A stretch of DNA of 64,000 nucleotides. It comes from Jeotgalicoccus marinus DSM 19772. Lineage in GTDB: Bacteria > Bacillota > Bacilli > Staphylococcales > Salinicoccaceae. Below are positions 8,608-17,172 of the stretch, one piece after another. The stretch is taken from contig NZ_AUEE01000003.1 in assembly GCF_000425825.1 (NCBI RefSeq), forward strand, positions 186,001 to 250,000, read 5' to 3'. The position numbers were made by a program, and so were the translations under genes. The notes beneath the pieces were generated by a model. That model searched no databases. It was not told the origin of the DNA and was given only the letters and a program-made list of their open reading frames with translations. Numbering within the stretch: position 1 is the first letter of the stretch; the number at the start of each line of letters is the position of its first letter.

Positions 8608-10104
8608 ATGAACGAGGAAGCAAAAAGGATACTTGAAGATGTAAAATCGTTGAAAGTACAAGTGCTAGATGATGGCCAAAAATTGCTAGACCAGTGGTCC
8701 GAATCTAACACAAGAAGTAGCTATAGTGACAGTCTTCGAAATTTAGCATATTATATGGCGTTCAGGCAGTACGATCATCGAGAAATCCAAAATAATTTAA
8801 TCCCTTGGGGCGTTTCTTCTCTTGGACGCATCGAGCCCCATGTTTTGTCAAACTTAGATTCAGTAATTAAAACCTTAGGTTATATAACAGGCCATGAACA
8901 AGATGATGTTTCTTATCCAGAATATCAAGATGGCGAAAATCGATATAGCATGCTTAAACATAATACTGACCTTTTGCTTGGCAAAGGCCCTGAAATCAGG
9001 CAATCACAAATCATGGTGACTATGCCAAGTGACGCAGCAACAGACTATCAACTTGTAAAAGACCTTATAGATTCAGGCATGAATACAGCCCGTATTAATT
9101 GTGCCCACGATGACAGTAGTGTTTGGAAGAAAATGATTCACAACATAAAACAGGCGGCTAAAGAAGGGAACACAGAATGTCGTATTCTGATGGATATTAG
9201 CGGTCCTAAAGTTCGCATTAAAAATCTACTTACTTCCAAGAGAAACCCTAAATTGAAAACCGGTGAATCATTCCTCTTATCTAATGAAGATGCGATGACT
9301 TTACCAGCTAACATTGAAATTGCAGTTAACACTTCAGTACCCGAAGTCCTTAAAAATATTGATGTTGGGCAACTGATTAAGATTGACGACGGTCAAGTTG
9401 AGGCTAAGGTAACAGAGGTTCTTGACTCAGGCCTAATTTTAAAAGTGACTAAAGTAACTAAAGAAAATGGCGTTAAAATTAAGACAGAGAAAGGCATTAA
9501 TTTCCCAGATGTAGATATCGATTTAAACGTCTTAACAGAAAAAGATTTAGTAGACTTAGATTTTGCTAGCCAACATGCCGATTTGATCGCTTTTTCCTTC
9601 GTTAAATCAAAAGAGGATATGGCTTTTATCGAATCGGTATTACAGGATAAGCTCCCTGATGACAATAAAGACATGCCTATTATTGCTAAAATCGAAACTG
9701 TAGAAGCCATAAAAGAATTCCCTAATATCATAGCCGAAGCCGCTTCACACAGACCTTTTGGTGTCATGCTCGCTCGTGGAGACCTCGCTGTAGAAATCGG
9801 CTATGAACGCTTGAGTGAAATTCAAGAAGAACTATTATGGATATGTGAGGCTGCACACATTCCAATGATTTGGGCAACTCAAGTATTAGAATCTCTGATT
9901 AAGAACGGTATCCCAACACGTTCAGAAATATCTGATGTTGTCGCAGGTGCAAGAGCAGAGTGTATTATGCTAAACAAGGGAGATTACATTGTAGAAGGTG
10001 TTAAAACAGTGAATGATATACTGATTAAGAGCGAAGACCATAACTATAAAAAAACAGCAATGTTAAGAGCCCTAAACATATCTAAGGCACTCTTTAATGA
10101 GTAA
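8608..10104 (+). CDS. Non-canonical pyruvate kinase with N-terminal extension
   Basis: 498 aa from ATG 8608, eight bases after AAGGAGG. Residues about 1-130 form a helical extension with NLAYYMAFRQYD and GVSSLGRIEPHVL, a pattern I associate with long atypical pyruvate kinases. The catalytic TIM-barrel follows: MVTMPS, ISGPKVRI, GINFPDVDIDL, FSFVKSKEDM, IIAKIETVEAI, MLARGDLAVEIG and ATQVLESL. The effector-binding C-terminal domain of ordinary Pyk is missing, so regulation must differ. It is unlikely to be the main glycolytic enzyme. It is followed within a few bases by a PTPS-fold gene. Confidence 0.82.
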   Translation: MNEEAKRILEDVKSLKVQVLDDGQKLLDQWSESNTRSSYSDSLRNLAYYMAFRQYDHREIQNNLIPWGVSSLGRIEPHVLSNLDSVIKTLGYITGHEQDDVSYPEYQDGENRYSMLKHNTDLLLGKGPEIRQSQIMVTMPSDAATDYQLVKDLIDSGMNTARINCAHDDSSVWKKMIHNIKQAAKEGNTECRILMDISGPKVRIKNLLTSKRNPKLKTGESFLLSNEDAMTLPANIEIAVNTSVPEVLKNIDVGQLIKIDDGQVEAKVTEVLDSGLILKVTKVTKENGVKIKTEKGINFPDVDIDLNVLTEKDLVDLDFASQHADLIAFSFVKSKEDMAFIESVLQDKLPDDNKDMPIIAKIETVEAIKEFPNIIAEAASHRPFGVMLARGDLAVEIGYERLSEIQEELLWICEAAHIPMIWATQVLESLIKNGIPTRSEISDVVAGARAECIMLNKGDYIVEGVKTVNDILIKSEDHNYKKTAMLRALNISKALFNE

Positions 10105-10116
10105 AGGATGAAAACT

Positions 10117-10530
10117 ATGTCAACACTGAGTCATATACAAGCACCAAGCAATTTTGCCTATAAGAAAGAACAGGTCACCATTCATCTCCATTACACATTC
10201 ACTTGTGATAATCGAATCTTTTTTTCCAAAACACAGTATAAAGATTTACTCAACCACACCTATAGATTGACGGTTGATGTGAACTCACCAATTGATGAGT
10301 CCGGTTTAGCGACTGACTTTATGGCTATTGACGCCTTATACCACAATAAAATCCGGCCGCTTTTAGATGGGCAGATATTAAATGAGACGCTAGTAAATAT
10401 GAATACTACTGCGGAAAATATCGCACTATGGATCAGAGATGAATTTAACAAAATTTTAAAGCCGCAAGATGATTTAATTAAAGTCACCCTATACGAAAGT
10501 ACGAATCACGGCGTGACTGTTACAAATTAA
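10117..10530 (+). CDS. 6-pyruvoyl-tetrahydropterin synthase-fold protein with degenerate zinc site
   Basis: 137 aa from ATG 10117; the ATG at 10108 directly abuts AAAGG and is less likely. The C-terminal part is clearly of the QueD/PTPS family: DESGLATDFMAID, LDGQILNETL, MNTTAENIALWI and a final VTLYESTNHG. The zinc-binding part is altered: instead of the usual HGHNY the sequence reads NHTYRL, leaving only one of the paired histidines, and the upstream Cys/His pattern is also changed. It may be a non-catalytic or differently acting member. It forms a unit with the pyruvate kinase-like gene (12-base gap). Confidence 0.7.
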   Translation: MSTLSHIQAPSNFAYKKEQVTIHLHYTFTCDNRIFFSKTQYKDLLNHTYRLTVDVNSPIDESGLATDFMAIDALYHNKIRPLLDGQILNETLVNMNTTAENIALWIRDEFNKILKPQDDLIKVTLYESTNHGVTVTN

Positions 10531-10531
10531 C

Positions 10532-10560
10532 TTCACAAAAATGTGTAAGTGTACTATGAT
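10532..10560 (+). promoter_or_regulatory. Predicted promoter of the thiamine transport operon
   Basis: TTCACA (10532-10537) and TATGAT (10555-10560) are spaced by 17 bases, directly upstream of the TPP aptamer. Confidence 0.65.
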
Positions 10561-10585
10561 TGAGATAATCAAATATTGAAATCAC

Positions 10586-10662
10586 CACCACTAGGGGTGC
10601 CTGTAAAGGCTGAGAATCACCCTTATCACCTGATCTAGATCATACTAGCGTAGGGAAGTGGC
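10586..10662 (+). ncRNA. TPP riboswitch (THI element)
   Basis: The conserved blocks appear in order: ACTAGGGGTGCC, AGGCTGAGA, ACCC, ACCTGATCTAGATCATACTA, GCGTAGGGAAGTGG. It precedes a thiamine-precursor transporter and a terminator hairpin at 10676-10706, so TPP binding should cause premature termination. Confidence 0.97.
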
Positions 10663-10675
10663 ATATTTTTATATG

Positions 10676-10706
10676 CACACCATTCCGTTAGTGGTGTGTT
10701 TTTTTA
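10676..10706 (+). terminator. Riboswitch-controlled terminator
   Basis: CACACCA / TGGTGTG stem with a 9-base loop followed by seven T. It lies between the TPP aptamer and ykoE. Confidence 0.85.
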
Positions 10707-10733
10707 TTTGTAAAAATCACGGAGGTTTATTCT

Positions 10734-11315
10734 ATGAAAAACAGCAATGTTTTAACTTTGACAGACGTATTGATCACAGTTGTCATCGCCTTAGTTTTTG
10801 CAGTACTTTATTCTCTCTGGGATGGTGTATATACCGTCTTGCAGCCCCTTGGTTTACACATCAATGAATTGGTCTATGGTATGTGGTTCATTGCTGCAAT
10901 TGTAGCTTATTTAATTATTAGAAAACCGGGTGTCGCTTTACTTGCAGAATTTGCAGCAGCTTCTGGAGAAACGATCGTTCTGTTACAGTTCGATATCGTC
11001 TTAATCATGTATGGACTACTCCAAGGACTGGCATGTGAGATCATTTTCTTACTCTATAGATATAACAGTACTAAGTTATATGTAGCTGTACTCGCAGGTG
11101 TAGCAGCAGCCTTATCAACAATTCCGCTTGATTGGTATTATGGCTACCTTGGTCATTTAGAAACTTGGAACCTAATGCTGATGCTTATCTTCAGAATTAT
11201 CAGTGGCGCAATCGTCGCCGGATGGTTAGGTCATAAACTCTATGAAGGTGTAAAAGGGACCGGTGTCTTAAAATATGTTGGTAAAAAACAAAGCGATTCG
11301 TCTGATGGTTTTTAA
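10734..11315 (+). CDS. ykoE: ECF transporter substrate-specific subunit, YkoE family
   Basis: 193 aa integral membrane protein with about five or six hydrophobic helices. Segments such as LWDGVYTVLQPLG, YGMWFIAA and FAAASGETIVLLQ identify the YkoE S-component. YkoEDC systems import a thiamine precursor (hydroxymethylpyrimidine proposed). The ATG follows GGAGG at good spacing. It is the first gene after the TPP riboswitch, which fits repression when thiamine pyrophosphate is plentiful. The stop is one base before the ykoD start. Confidence 0.93.
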   Translation: MKNSNVLTLTDVLITVVIALVFAVLYSLWDGVYTVLQPLGLHINELVYGMWFIAAIVAYLIIRKPGVALLAEFAAASGETIVLLQFDIVLIMYGLLQGLACEIIFLLYRYNSTKLYVAVLAGVAAALSTIPLDWYYGYLGHLETWNLMLMLIFRIISGAIVAGWLGHKLYEGVKGTGVLKYVGKKQSDSSDGF

Positions 11316-11316
11316 T

Positions 11317-12726
11317 ATGACTGATATAAATATCGAAAACCTTAAACTCAAATTCCCTGAGACAGAGCAGCTATTATTTTCAAACATCAATATAAGTGTT
11401 AAGAAAGGGGAAAAGGTGTTACTTGTCGGTCCTTCTGGCTCCGGTAAAAGCACCTTACTAAATGTGATGGGCGGATTGATTCCTAAAGTCATTCATACAC
11501 CTGTAAAAGCAGATTATTTAGATATACCAAATGCTTCAAGCTACGTATTCCAAGACCCTGATGCCCAGTTCACCATGCCAACCGTTGAAGAAGAACTTGC
11601 ATTTATCCTAGAAAACCAGAGGATTGCTCCTAGTCTGATGAACAACATGATGACTAACGCTTTAAAAAGAATTGGACTAGACGTACCTTTAGACTTATCA
11701 ATTAATCAACTATCTGGTGGGATGAAACAAAAGCTATCTGTTGCTGCAGCACTCCTACAAGAACCGGACACTTTATTTTTAGATGAACCAACAAGCATGT
11801 TAGATGATGATTCTGCAAAAAATCTTTGGGAAACGATTTTATCTATTTGGTCCGACCTAACTGTTGTGATTGTAGAACACCGAGTTGAATATATTTGGGA
11901 TAAGGTCGACCGTGTCATCCTAATGAATGATGATGGAGAAATTATTCTCGATAAAGATCCAAAATTTGTACTAAGTCACCACGTTGACTTACTTAATGAA
12001 TACGGCGTCTGGCATCCAATGTCGTGGAACCAAGCACCACAATTTGTACAAAGTAATAAAGACGGAGCGCCTTTATTAGAAATTAGAGATATGAAAATAG
12101 ACAGACGCGGCATTGATATACTTTACATTGATCATTTACACATAAGGTCTCGGCAATGGCTTACATTAGAAGGTCCAAATGGTGCGGGTAAATCAAGTTT
12201 TCTTAGTGCATTGATGAAGTTGATTCCCCATCAAGGACAAATTATCTATAAGAATAAGCTTGTAAAGAAAACAAAGGATATCATCGGAGATGTCTACCCA
12301 GTTTTTCAAAATCCAGAACTGCAATTTATAACTCATAGAGTTTATGACGAAATATATATCAATATGGAACACCGATATGATGAGAATCTAGCAAAACAGA
12401 AGACAGAAGATATTTTAAAAATGTTTTCGCTAGAACATTCTGCCCATCTAAATCCACTAGAATTATCCACAGGGCAAAAGAGACGCTTAAGTGTGGCAAC
12501 AGCATTAGGTGGCATACCTGATTTGTTGTTATTAGATGAGCCGACTTTTGGACTGGATCAAAAAAACACGTTCTTTATGCTGGAACTTTTTGATGAATTG
12601 GTTAAAGCTGGTACAACAATAATTATGATTACCCATGACGTGAATATTCAAACGCGTTATCCATCCCGTCGTTTAGAAATTCTGGATGGCATGATCCTAG
12701 AAAAGGACACACACAATGTTCGATAG
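11317..12726 (+). CDS. ykoD: ECF transporter duplicated ATPase, YkoD family
   Basis: 469 aa, two fused ABC ATPase domains. The first has Walker A GPSGSGKST, signature LSGGMKQ and Walker B LFLDEPT. The second has Walker A GPNGAGKSS, a modified signature (LSTGQKRR) and Walker B LLLLDEPT. Both D-loop regions are present. The start at 11317 is two bases after the ykoE stop and lacks a strong ribosome site, so translation is probably coupled; ATG 11305 is an alternative. It energises YkoE/YkoC import. Confidence 0.93.
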   Translation: MTDINIENLKLKFPETEQLLFSNINISVKKGEKVLLVGPSGSGKSTLLNVMGGLIPKVIHTPVKADYLDIPNASSYVFQDPDAQFTMPTVEEELAFILENQRIAPSLMNNMMTNALKRIGLDVPLDLSINQLSGGMKQKLSVAAALLQEPDTLFLDEPTSMLDDDSAKNLWETILSIWSDLTVVIVEHRVEYIWDKVDRVILMNDDGEIILDKDPKFVLSHHVDLLNEYGVWHPMSWNQAPQFVQSNKDGAPLLEIRDMKIDRRGIDILYIDHLHIRSRQWLTLEGPNGAGKSSFLSALMKLIPHQGQIIYKNKLVKKTKDIIGDVYPVFQNPELQFITHRVYDEIYINMEHRYDENLAKQKTEDILKMFSLEHSAHLNPLELSTGQKRRLSVATALGGIPDLLLLDEPTFGLDQKNTFFMLELFDELVKAGTTIIMITHDVNIQTRYPSRRLEILDGMILEKDTHNVR

Positions 12727-13507
12727 CATTAAGAATAAAGATACTTTCGTTCATAACGTTAACCCAGTTACCAAAATTATCGCAGCTGCTGCACTTTTTG
12801 TGATTGTCGTCTTTACTCATAACCCGAATACCTTGCTTTATTTTGTATGTATAATGGCGATACTATTGTTTACCTTAAGTGGTATCCAATGGCGTTATTT
12901 ATGTATTCTATTAGGCGTTATTTTAGTGTCCGGTTTATTATCCAGCACCTATATGATTCTATACGGAAAGGGCGATACAACCTTATTTAAATTAGGTATC
13001 ATCCATGTTACAGAAGAGAGTTTTATCCGTGGTATTCATATCACCATGAGAGGCGTTATTTTATCGTTATTTGGCGCATTAGTAATCTTCACTTTAAAGA
13101 TTACGGATGTATTTTATGCTTTGATGATTCATTTCAAAATAAAGTCAAAATATGCCTATTCTTTTATGGCAGCTATCAATATGATTCCATTAATTTTCTC
13201 AGAATATGTACAGTTAAGACGTGCTAGAAAAGTTCGTGCACCTTTAATAGATAAGAAACGCATTTCTGGTTTTAAAGGACTAAGAATGACAATCGTTACC
13301 TTGATGAGCCAAAGTATACGTCGAGCATATCGCCTAGGTATTGCTATGGAGTCCAAAGGGTTCAGTGATAATCAGAGAACCTACTACCGACAAACAACTT
13401 TTTCCTTTAATGATATATTCTTTGTCATTACTATTTTAATCGCTCTATTAATCTCATCGTATTTAGGCATAAACTACCCTATCTTTAATACTAGTGATGC
13501 AAGATAA
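12716..13507 (+). CDS. ykoC: ECF transporter transmembrane subunit, YkoC family
   Basis: 263 aa EcfT-type protein with five to six membrane helices. The cytoplasmic coupling region contains RRARKVRAP and AYRLGIAMESKGF, the Ala-Arg motifs that contact the ATPases. It overlaps the end of ykoD by 11 bases, completing the TPP-regulated ykoE-ykoD-ykoC operon. A strong terminator follows. Confidence 0.93.
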   Translation: MFDSIKNKDTFVHNVNPVTKIIAAAALFVIVVFTHNPNTLLYFVCIMAILLFTLSGIQWRYLCILLGVILVSGLLSSTYMILYGKGDTTLFKLGIIHVTEESFIRGIHITMRGVILSLFGALVIFTLKITDVFYALMIHFKIKSKYAYSFMAAINMIPLIFSEYVQLRRARKVRAPLIDKKRISGFKGLRMTIVTLMSQSIRRAYRLGIAMESKGFSDNQRTYYRQTTFSFNDIFFVITILIALLISSYLGINYPIFNTSDAR

Positions 13508-13535
13508 ATCCCTTTGAATTTTAAAAGGGATTTTT
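13506..13535 (+). terminator. Intrinsic terminator of the ykoEDC operon
   Basis: AAATCCCTTT / AAAGGGATTT stem ending in TTTTT, overlapping the ykoC stop codon. Confidence 0.85.
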
Positions 13536-13653
13536 ACTATTGTTAAGAGTTTATTTATTTTTCAATAATTCTTTTATCTCATGATATTATTTAAGTGAAA
13601 AATATGATTCTTACTGCACTCTAGTTCATTACATTATGTGGGGGAATATAATA

Positions 13654-14736
13654 ATGTCTAAACTTAAAGTACTTGTGATCACTGGCTCTTTTGGTAACGG
13701 TCATCTAATGGTAAGCAATACTTTAAACAAGGCGCTCAATGACTATGATATCGACGTTGTAACACACGATCTTTATTTAGAGGCTCACCCTTTATTAACC
13801 CGACTTATTAAAGACTGGTACTTAAAGTGCTTTACTCACTTCAAACCGACCTACAAGTTTTTCTATTATGCCCGTCAGGAAAAACTAAACACTTGTTTCT
13901 ACAAAAAATATGGTTTAGCTTATTTAAAAAATATAATTGATAAGCATAATCCAGACCTCATTTTAAATACTTTCCCAACACCTGTTTTAAGTCTCATTAA
14001 AGAAGAATTCGGCCTAGATATCCCAATTCATACAGTGATTACAGATTACTGTGTGCACAAAAATTGGGTAGTTAATAATACTGATGTCTATTATGTTGCT
14101 ACAGAAAAAATGAAGAGCGACTTAATTAAAAAAGGTGTTTTACCTGAGATGATCAAAGTCACGGGTATTCCTATCAGTAAAGAATTCAAGATTAAAACTG
14201 ACAGGAATGCTTGGCTAAACAAATTCAACTTATCAACAGACAAAAACACTATTCTCGTGTGTACAGGTTCGCTCGGCCTTCTAAAAGGGTTTAAGAAGTA
14301 CGTGAAGAAAACAGCTACTAAAAATGATAATCAAGTCATCATTATCTGTGGTAAAAACGATATTTTAAGAGAACAACTTAAATTAGAATTTCACAACTAT
14401 AAGAATATACTCATCATTGGCTATACAACAAATATGAATCATTGGATGTCATGTGCAGATATCATGATTACAAAACCTGGAGGCATTACCCTAACAGAAG
14501 CCCTAGCGACTGAGACACCTGTAATCCTATATAAACCGACTCCTGGCCAAGAGATGGAAAATGCTCTGTATTTCCAAGAAAAGAAATTAGCCCTTGTTGC
14601 AAACAATCGAAAAGAACTAAAAGAATATACAGAGCATTTACTAGCTGATAAAAATTTCATCCATTCGATTAAAACGGAGATGCGTAGAGTAAGAACTTCT
14701 AGTTCAGCTGAATCCATCATAGAAAATCTTGTTTAA
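13654..14736 (+). CDS. ugtP: Processive diacylglycerol beta-glucosyltransferase
   Basis: 360 aa GT28-type enzyme. The N-terminus VLVITGSFGNGHLMVSNTL with EAHPLLTRLIKDWYLKCF closely resembles staphylococcal UgtP (YpfP), and the donor site shows TKPGGITLTEAL. Family enzymes transfer glucose from UDP-glucose to diacylglycerol, making the diglucosyl-diacylglycerol anchor of lipoteichoic acid at the membrane. It is about 30 residues shorter at the C-terminus than the S. aureus protein as I recall it. In S. aureus the flippase ltaA is adjacent; it is not here. The start ATG 13654 follows GTGGGGGA. Confidence 0.9.
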   Translation: MSKLKVLVITGSFGNGHLMVSNTLNKALNDYDIDVVTHDLYLEAHPLLTRLIKDWYLKCFTHFKPTYKFFYYARQEKLNTCFYKKYGLAYLKNIIDKHNPDLILNTFPTPVLSLIKEEFGLDIPIHTVITDYCVHKNWVVNNTDVYYVATEKMKSDLIKKGVLPEMIKVTGIPISKEFKIKTDRNAWLNKFNLSTDKNTILVCTGSLGLLKGFKKYVKKTATKNDNQVIIICGKNDILREQLKLEFHNYKNILIIGYTTNMNHWMSCADIMITKPGGITLTEALATETPVILYKPTPGQEMENALYFQEKKLALVANNRKELKEYTEHLLADKNFIHSIKTEMRRVRTSSSAESIIENLV

Positions 14737-14744
14737 ATATAAAT

Positions 14745-14786
14745 GAGAGTGCCGTACGTTCAATATCAGAACATACAGCTCTCTTT
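14745..14786. terminator. Imperfect bidirectional terminator
   Basis: GAGAGTGCCGTACGTTC pairs imperfectly with GAACATACAGCTCTC, followed by TTTTG, between convergent ugtP and the M50-like gene. Confidence 0.6.
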
Positions 14787-14789
14787 TGT

Positions 14790-15749
14790 CTATATTATTC
14801 TTTGAATTGCATTGATTAGAAGCTTGTTTTCTCTTTGACTCGGTAACCATATCCTTTTCCTTAAGAGATTATCTAATATTGTTTCATCACCAGTTTTAAA
14901 GTACTCGTAGACTTGTCCAAATACAACATATAAACTCGTATTCACTTCATTAAATATCTCAATTTCTTTATCATCAATTTGATGTCCATCGGCTGCTTTA
15001 TATAACAATTGAAACGCTTTGATAAGCTTATAATTCAGCGTCTCAGAATCATGAAGTTCAGTTTGATACACTTGTGTAATTTCATTACTATCCACATGAC
15101 GTTCAACCCACGCAATGTTACTCGCATAAGTAGAAATAATATCTCGATCTCTATCAAGCTCTTCTAAAATACGTGTACTACTAACTTCAGAATCATAAAT
15201 ATAGTTCATAGAGTCGTAGAATTTCAGTTCATCATTTTTTCCACGTAATAAGTTCCAAATGCTTTTACCATCTGCTGCAAATGGATTTAGACCAGTAACG
15301 ACACCAATAATTATGTTCATCCATATAGCAAAATTTAAAATATAGCTATCTAAACTAAAGAGTTGATCGATTAATAACAGGACTAACACTGAAATTAAAT
15401 TGAATATGAACCCCCCTGAATTCAGCCAGATTATATCATGCTTTGTAATATGACCTTTTCTTAACGGTTTATAGGCAAGCATTGCACCAAAACTAAAGTA
15501 CATCGGAACCTTAAAAAAGTATCTGCCATTCATATACATTCCGGGTAAACCAGAAATAAATGCAATTCTCATACCTCTACATTTAGCAATAAAACAATGG
15601 CCAAGTTCATGAAAAATAACAGTAGCCATCCAAACAGTAATAAGTAAAGCGATCAATATGCCATTTAAGTCAAAAAAGAGGTCAGCCAATGGTAGCACAA
15701 GATAAATGATTAAAATTACAATTAGATTACTTGAAAAGAAATTCATCAT
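14790..15749 (-). CDS. M50-like membrane zinc metalloprotease
   Basis: 319 aa. The first half is membrane-embedded, with about six hydrophobic helices. HELGH at residues 47-51 lies in the second helix and is the zinc motif of site-2-type proteases. NPFAADG at 155-161 supplies the third metal ligand (the N-P-x-DG motif). Residues about 165-319 form a soluble, mostly helical domain without a match I recognise. It is 20 bases downstream of a membrane-bound XRE regulator gene and belongs to its operon. The substrate is unknown; cleavage of a membrane-tethered regulator is one possibility. Confidence 0.75.
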   Translation of the reverse strand: MMNFFSSNLIVILIIYLVLPLADLFFDLNGILIALLITVWMATVIFHELGHCFIAKCRGMRIAFISGLPGMYMNGRYFFKVPMYFSFGAMLAYKPLRKGHITKHDIIWLNSGGFIFNLISVLVLLLIDQLFSLDSYILNFAIWMNIIIGVVTGLNPFAADGKSIWNLLRGKNDELKFYDSMNYIYDSEVSSTRILEELDRDRDIISTYASNIAWVERHVDSNEITQVYQTELHDSETLNYKLIKAFQLLYKAADGHQIDDKEIEIFNEVNTSLYVVFGQVYEYFKTGDETILDNLLRKRIWLPSQRENKLLINAIQRII

Positions 15750-15769
15750 GAATCATTCCTTTTTTAGAA

Positions 15770-16318
15770 TTAGGAGGAAAACATGAGAAAGCTAATCAAT
15801 ATCACAATAATAAGTAGAATAGGAAAGGTAAGGTAGGTGATGACAATATCACTGAAACGTTTCTTCTTTTTAATGTCCTTACCATCGTAAAAATCAATTA
15901 ACTGACGGTAGGTATATATACCTTCTTTACGTTTTAGAATCTCAATGGGTATAGAAGCACCAATCGCAAGTATATACAATACAATAGACGTGATTAATAA
16001 CACACGATTGTCCAAAAGCATTGCAGGAACAAATAAGAAGGCAGAAACGATTGCCGAAATTAACATGATATTAGACCAAATTGTCCATTTCTTTTGCTCA
16101 GTTTTATCTCGTAAATACTGAATATCTCCTTTAATTAATTCATCAACTGAAACATCAAACAAGATACTAAGCATCATTAAATTATGCACATCTGGGTAAC
16201 TTCGATTATTCTCCCAGTTCGAGATTGTTTGACGTGAAACAAAAAGTTTTTCAGCTAAGTCTTCTTGAGAGTAACCATCTCGATCTCTAAATTTCTTAAT
16301 CTGCTTATTAAGTTCCAT
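15770..16318 (-). CDS. XRE-family HTH regulator with C-terminal membrane helices
   Basis: 182 aa. Residues 1-62 are a clear Cro/CI-type helix-turn-helix (SQEDLAEKLFVSRQTISNWE, then YPDVHNLMMLSILFDVSVDEL). Three hydrophobic segments follow, at about 79-100, 103-124 and 158-180. This layout places a DNA-binding domain on the cytoplasmic face of the membrane. It starts the two-gene operon with the M50-like protease. Similar HTH-plus-helices proteins occur next to bacteriocin-immunity or stress genes, but no such gene is evident here. Confidence 0.8.
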   Translation of the reverse strand: MELNKQIKKFRDRDGYSQEDLAEKLFVSRQTISNWENNRSYPDVHNLMMLSILFDVSVDELIKGDIQYLRDKTEQKKWTIWSNIMLISAIVSAFLFVPAMLLDNRVLLITSIVLYILAIGASIPIEILKRKEGIYTYRQLIDFYDGKDIKKKKRFSDIVITYLTFPILLIIVILISFLMFSS

Positions 16319-16409
16319 TTAGTTTTCTCCTAATTTCAAAGTAATTATCTTATAACAATATTAACACCAATCGTCTTTTACATTTTCAAAATACAGTGTC
16401 TAAATACTT

Positions 16410-16438
16410 TTACATACTAAATATATCGCAATTATAAC
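16410..16438 (+). promoter_or_regulatory. Candidate promoter of the IsaB-like gene
   Basis: TTACAT, 17 bases, TATAAC, in a very AT-rich 237-base divergent spacer. A nearby TATAAT offers an alternative -10. Position by eye only. Confidence 0.35.
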
Positions 16439-16555
16439 GCTATATGTTATAATATAATGCATAGCATTATTTTTAATTTTACCCCTTGTCATTTGCAGTT
16501 ATAGAATAAATATGTCAGACTCAAAGTTCGGAATCTATTTTTAGGAGATGAAGAC

Positions 16556-17125
16556 ATGAACATTCATAAACTAGTTAAAGTTCTTGCTTCTGCTGGAATT
16601 GCAGCTACAGTTGTCACAGGCTTACAAATCGATAATGAGATTAACACCAATAACACAATACAAGCCGCTGAAAAAGAAAACAGTAATACCAATTATAAAT
16701 ACCAAGGTGATACTGGCTTTGGTGATGGGCAATTCCTTTTAAATGATGCCTTTACTAAGACATTAGAGGAAGATGGTACACTTGCTTTTAATGGTCATGA
16801 AATTGAAGCTTCTAAAGCAGATTATGAGAAAGTTAAAGATGAACAATCTGAGTTTGTAGAAGAAAATGATCAGAAGTTTACTGTACGTGGGGATAGTGTA
16901 ACTAAGGTTGTTTTCCCTATACAAGATGAGCAATTAGAAATCGATGATATCATCGATTCATACGGTGATGACTACGAACTTATTGAGCATAAAAATAAAC
17001 CATACGACACCTATGTATTTAAACTTGGTGATCAAGAAGACGAAGATGAAAAGAGTGTGATTGCCTTTAACGTAGAAGATGATTATGTCGTCCAAACTGT
17101 AATTGGCTACAGCAGCTCATATTAA
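16556..17125 (+). CDS. IsaB-like secreted protein
   Basis: 189 aa with an N-terminal signal peptide (hydrophobic stretch about 8-24, probable cleavage near AAEKE at 37). The mature part begins with YKYQGDTGFGDGQFLLND and FNGHEIEASK. This resembles the N-terminal half of S. aureus IsaB, an extracellular nucleic-acid-binding immunodominant antigen, as I remember its sequence. The mature protein is very acidic (DEQSEFVEENDQ, GDQEDEDEK), unlike basic IsaB, so nucleic acid binding cannot be assumed. Single gene with AGGAGATG upstream and a strong terminator downstream. Confidence 0.65.
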   Translation: MNIHKLVKVLASAGIAATVVTGLQIDNEINTNNTIQAAEKENSNTNYKYQGDTGFGDGQFLLNDAFTKTLEEDGTLAFNGHEIEASKADYEKVKDEQSEFVEENDQKFTVRGDSVTKVVFPIQDEQLEIDDIIDSYGDDYELIEHKNKPYDTYVFKLGDQEDEDEKSVIAFNVEDDYVVQTVIGYSSSY

Positions 17126-17130
17126 TATTC

Positions 17131-17162
17131 AAAAAGGATCTCACTCGTGAGATCCTTTTTTG
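17131..17162. terminator. Bidirectional intrinsic terminator
   Basis: Perfect 13-bp stem AAAAAGGATCTCA / TGAGATCCTTTTT with a CTCG loop between convergent genes. Confidence 0.9.
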
Positions 17163-17172
17163 TGTCATTCGT

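Noticed and set aside
10658-10867. Plus-strand open frame at the TPP riboswitch
   Set aside because: It overlaps the terminator and ykoE in another frame.
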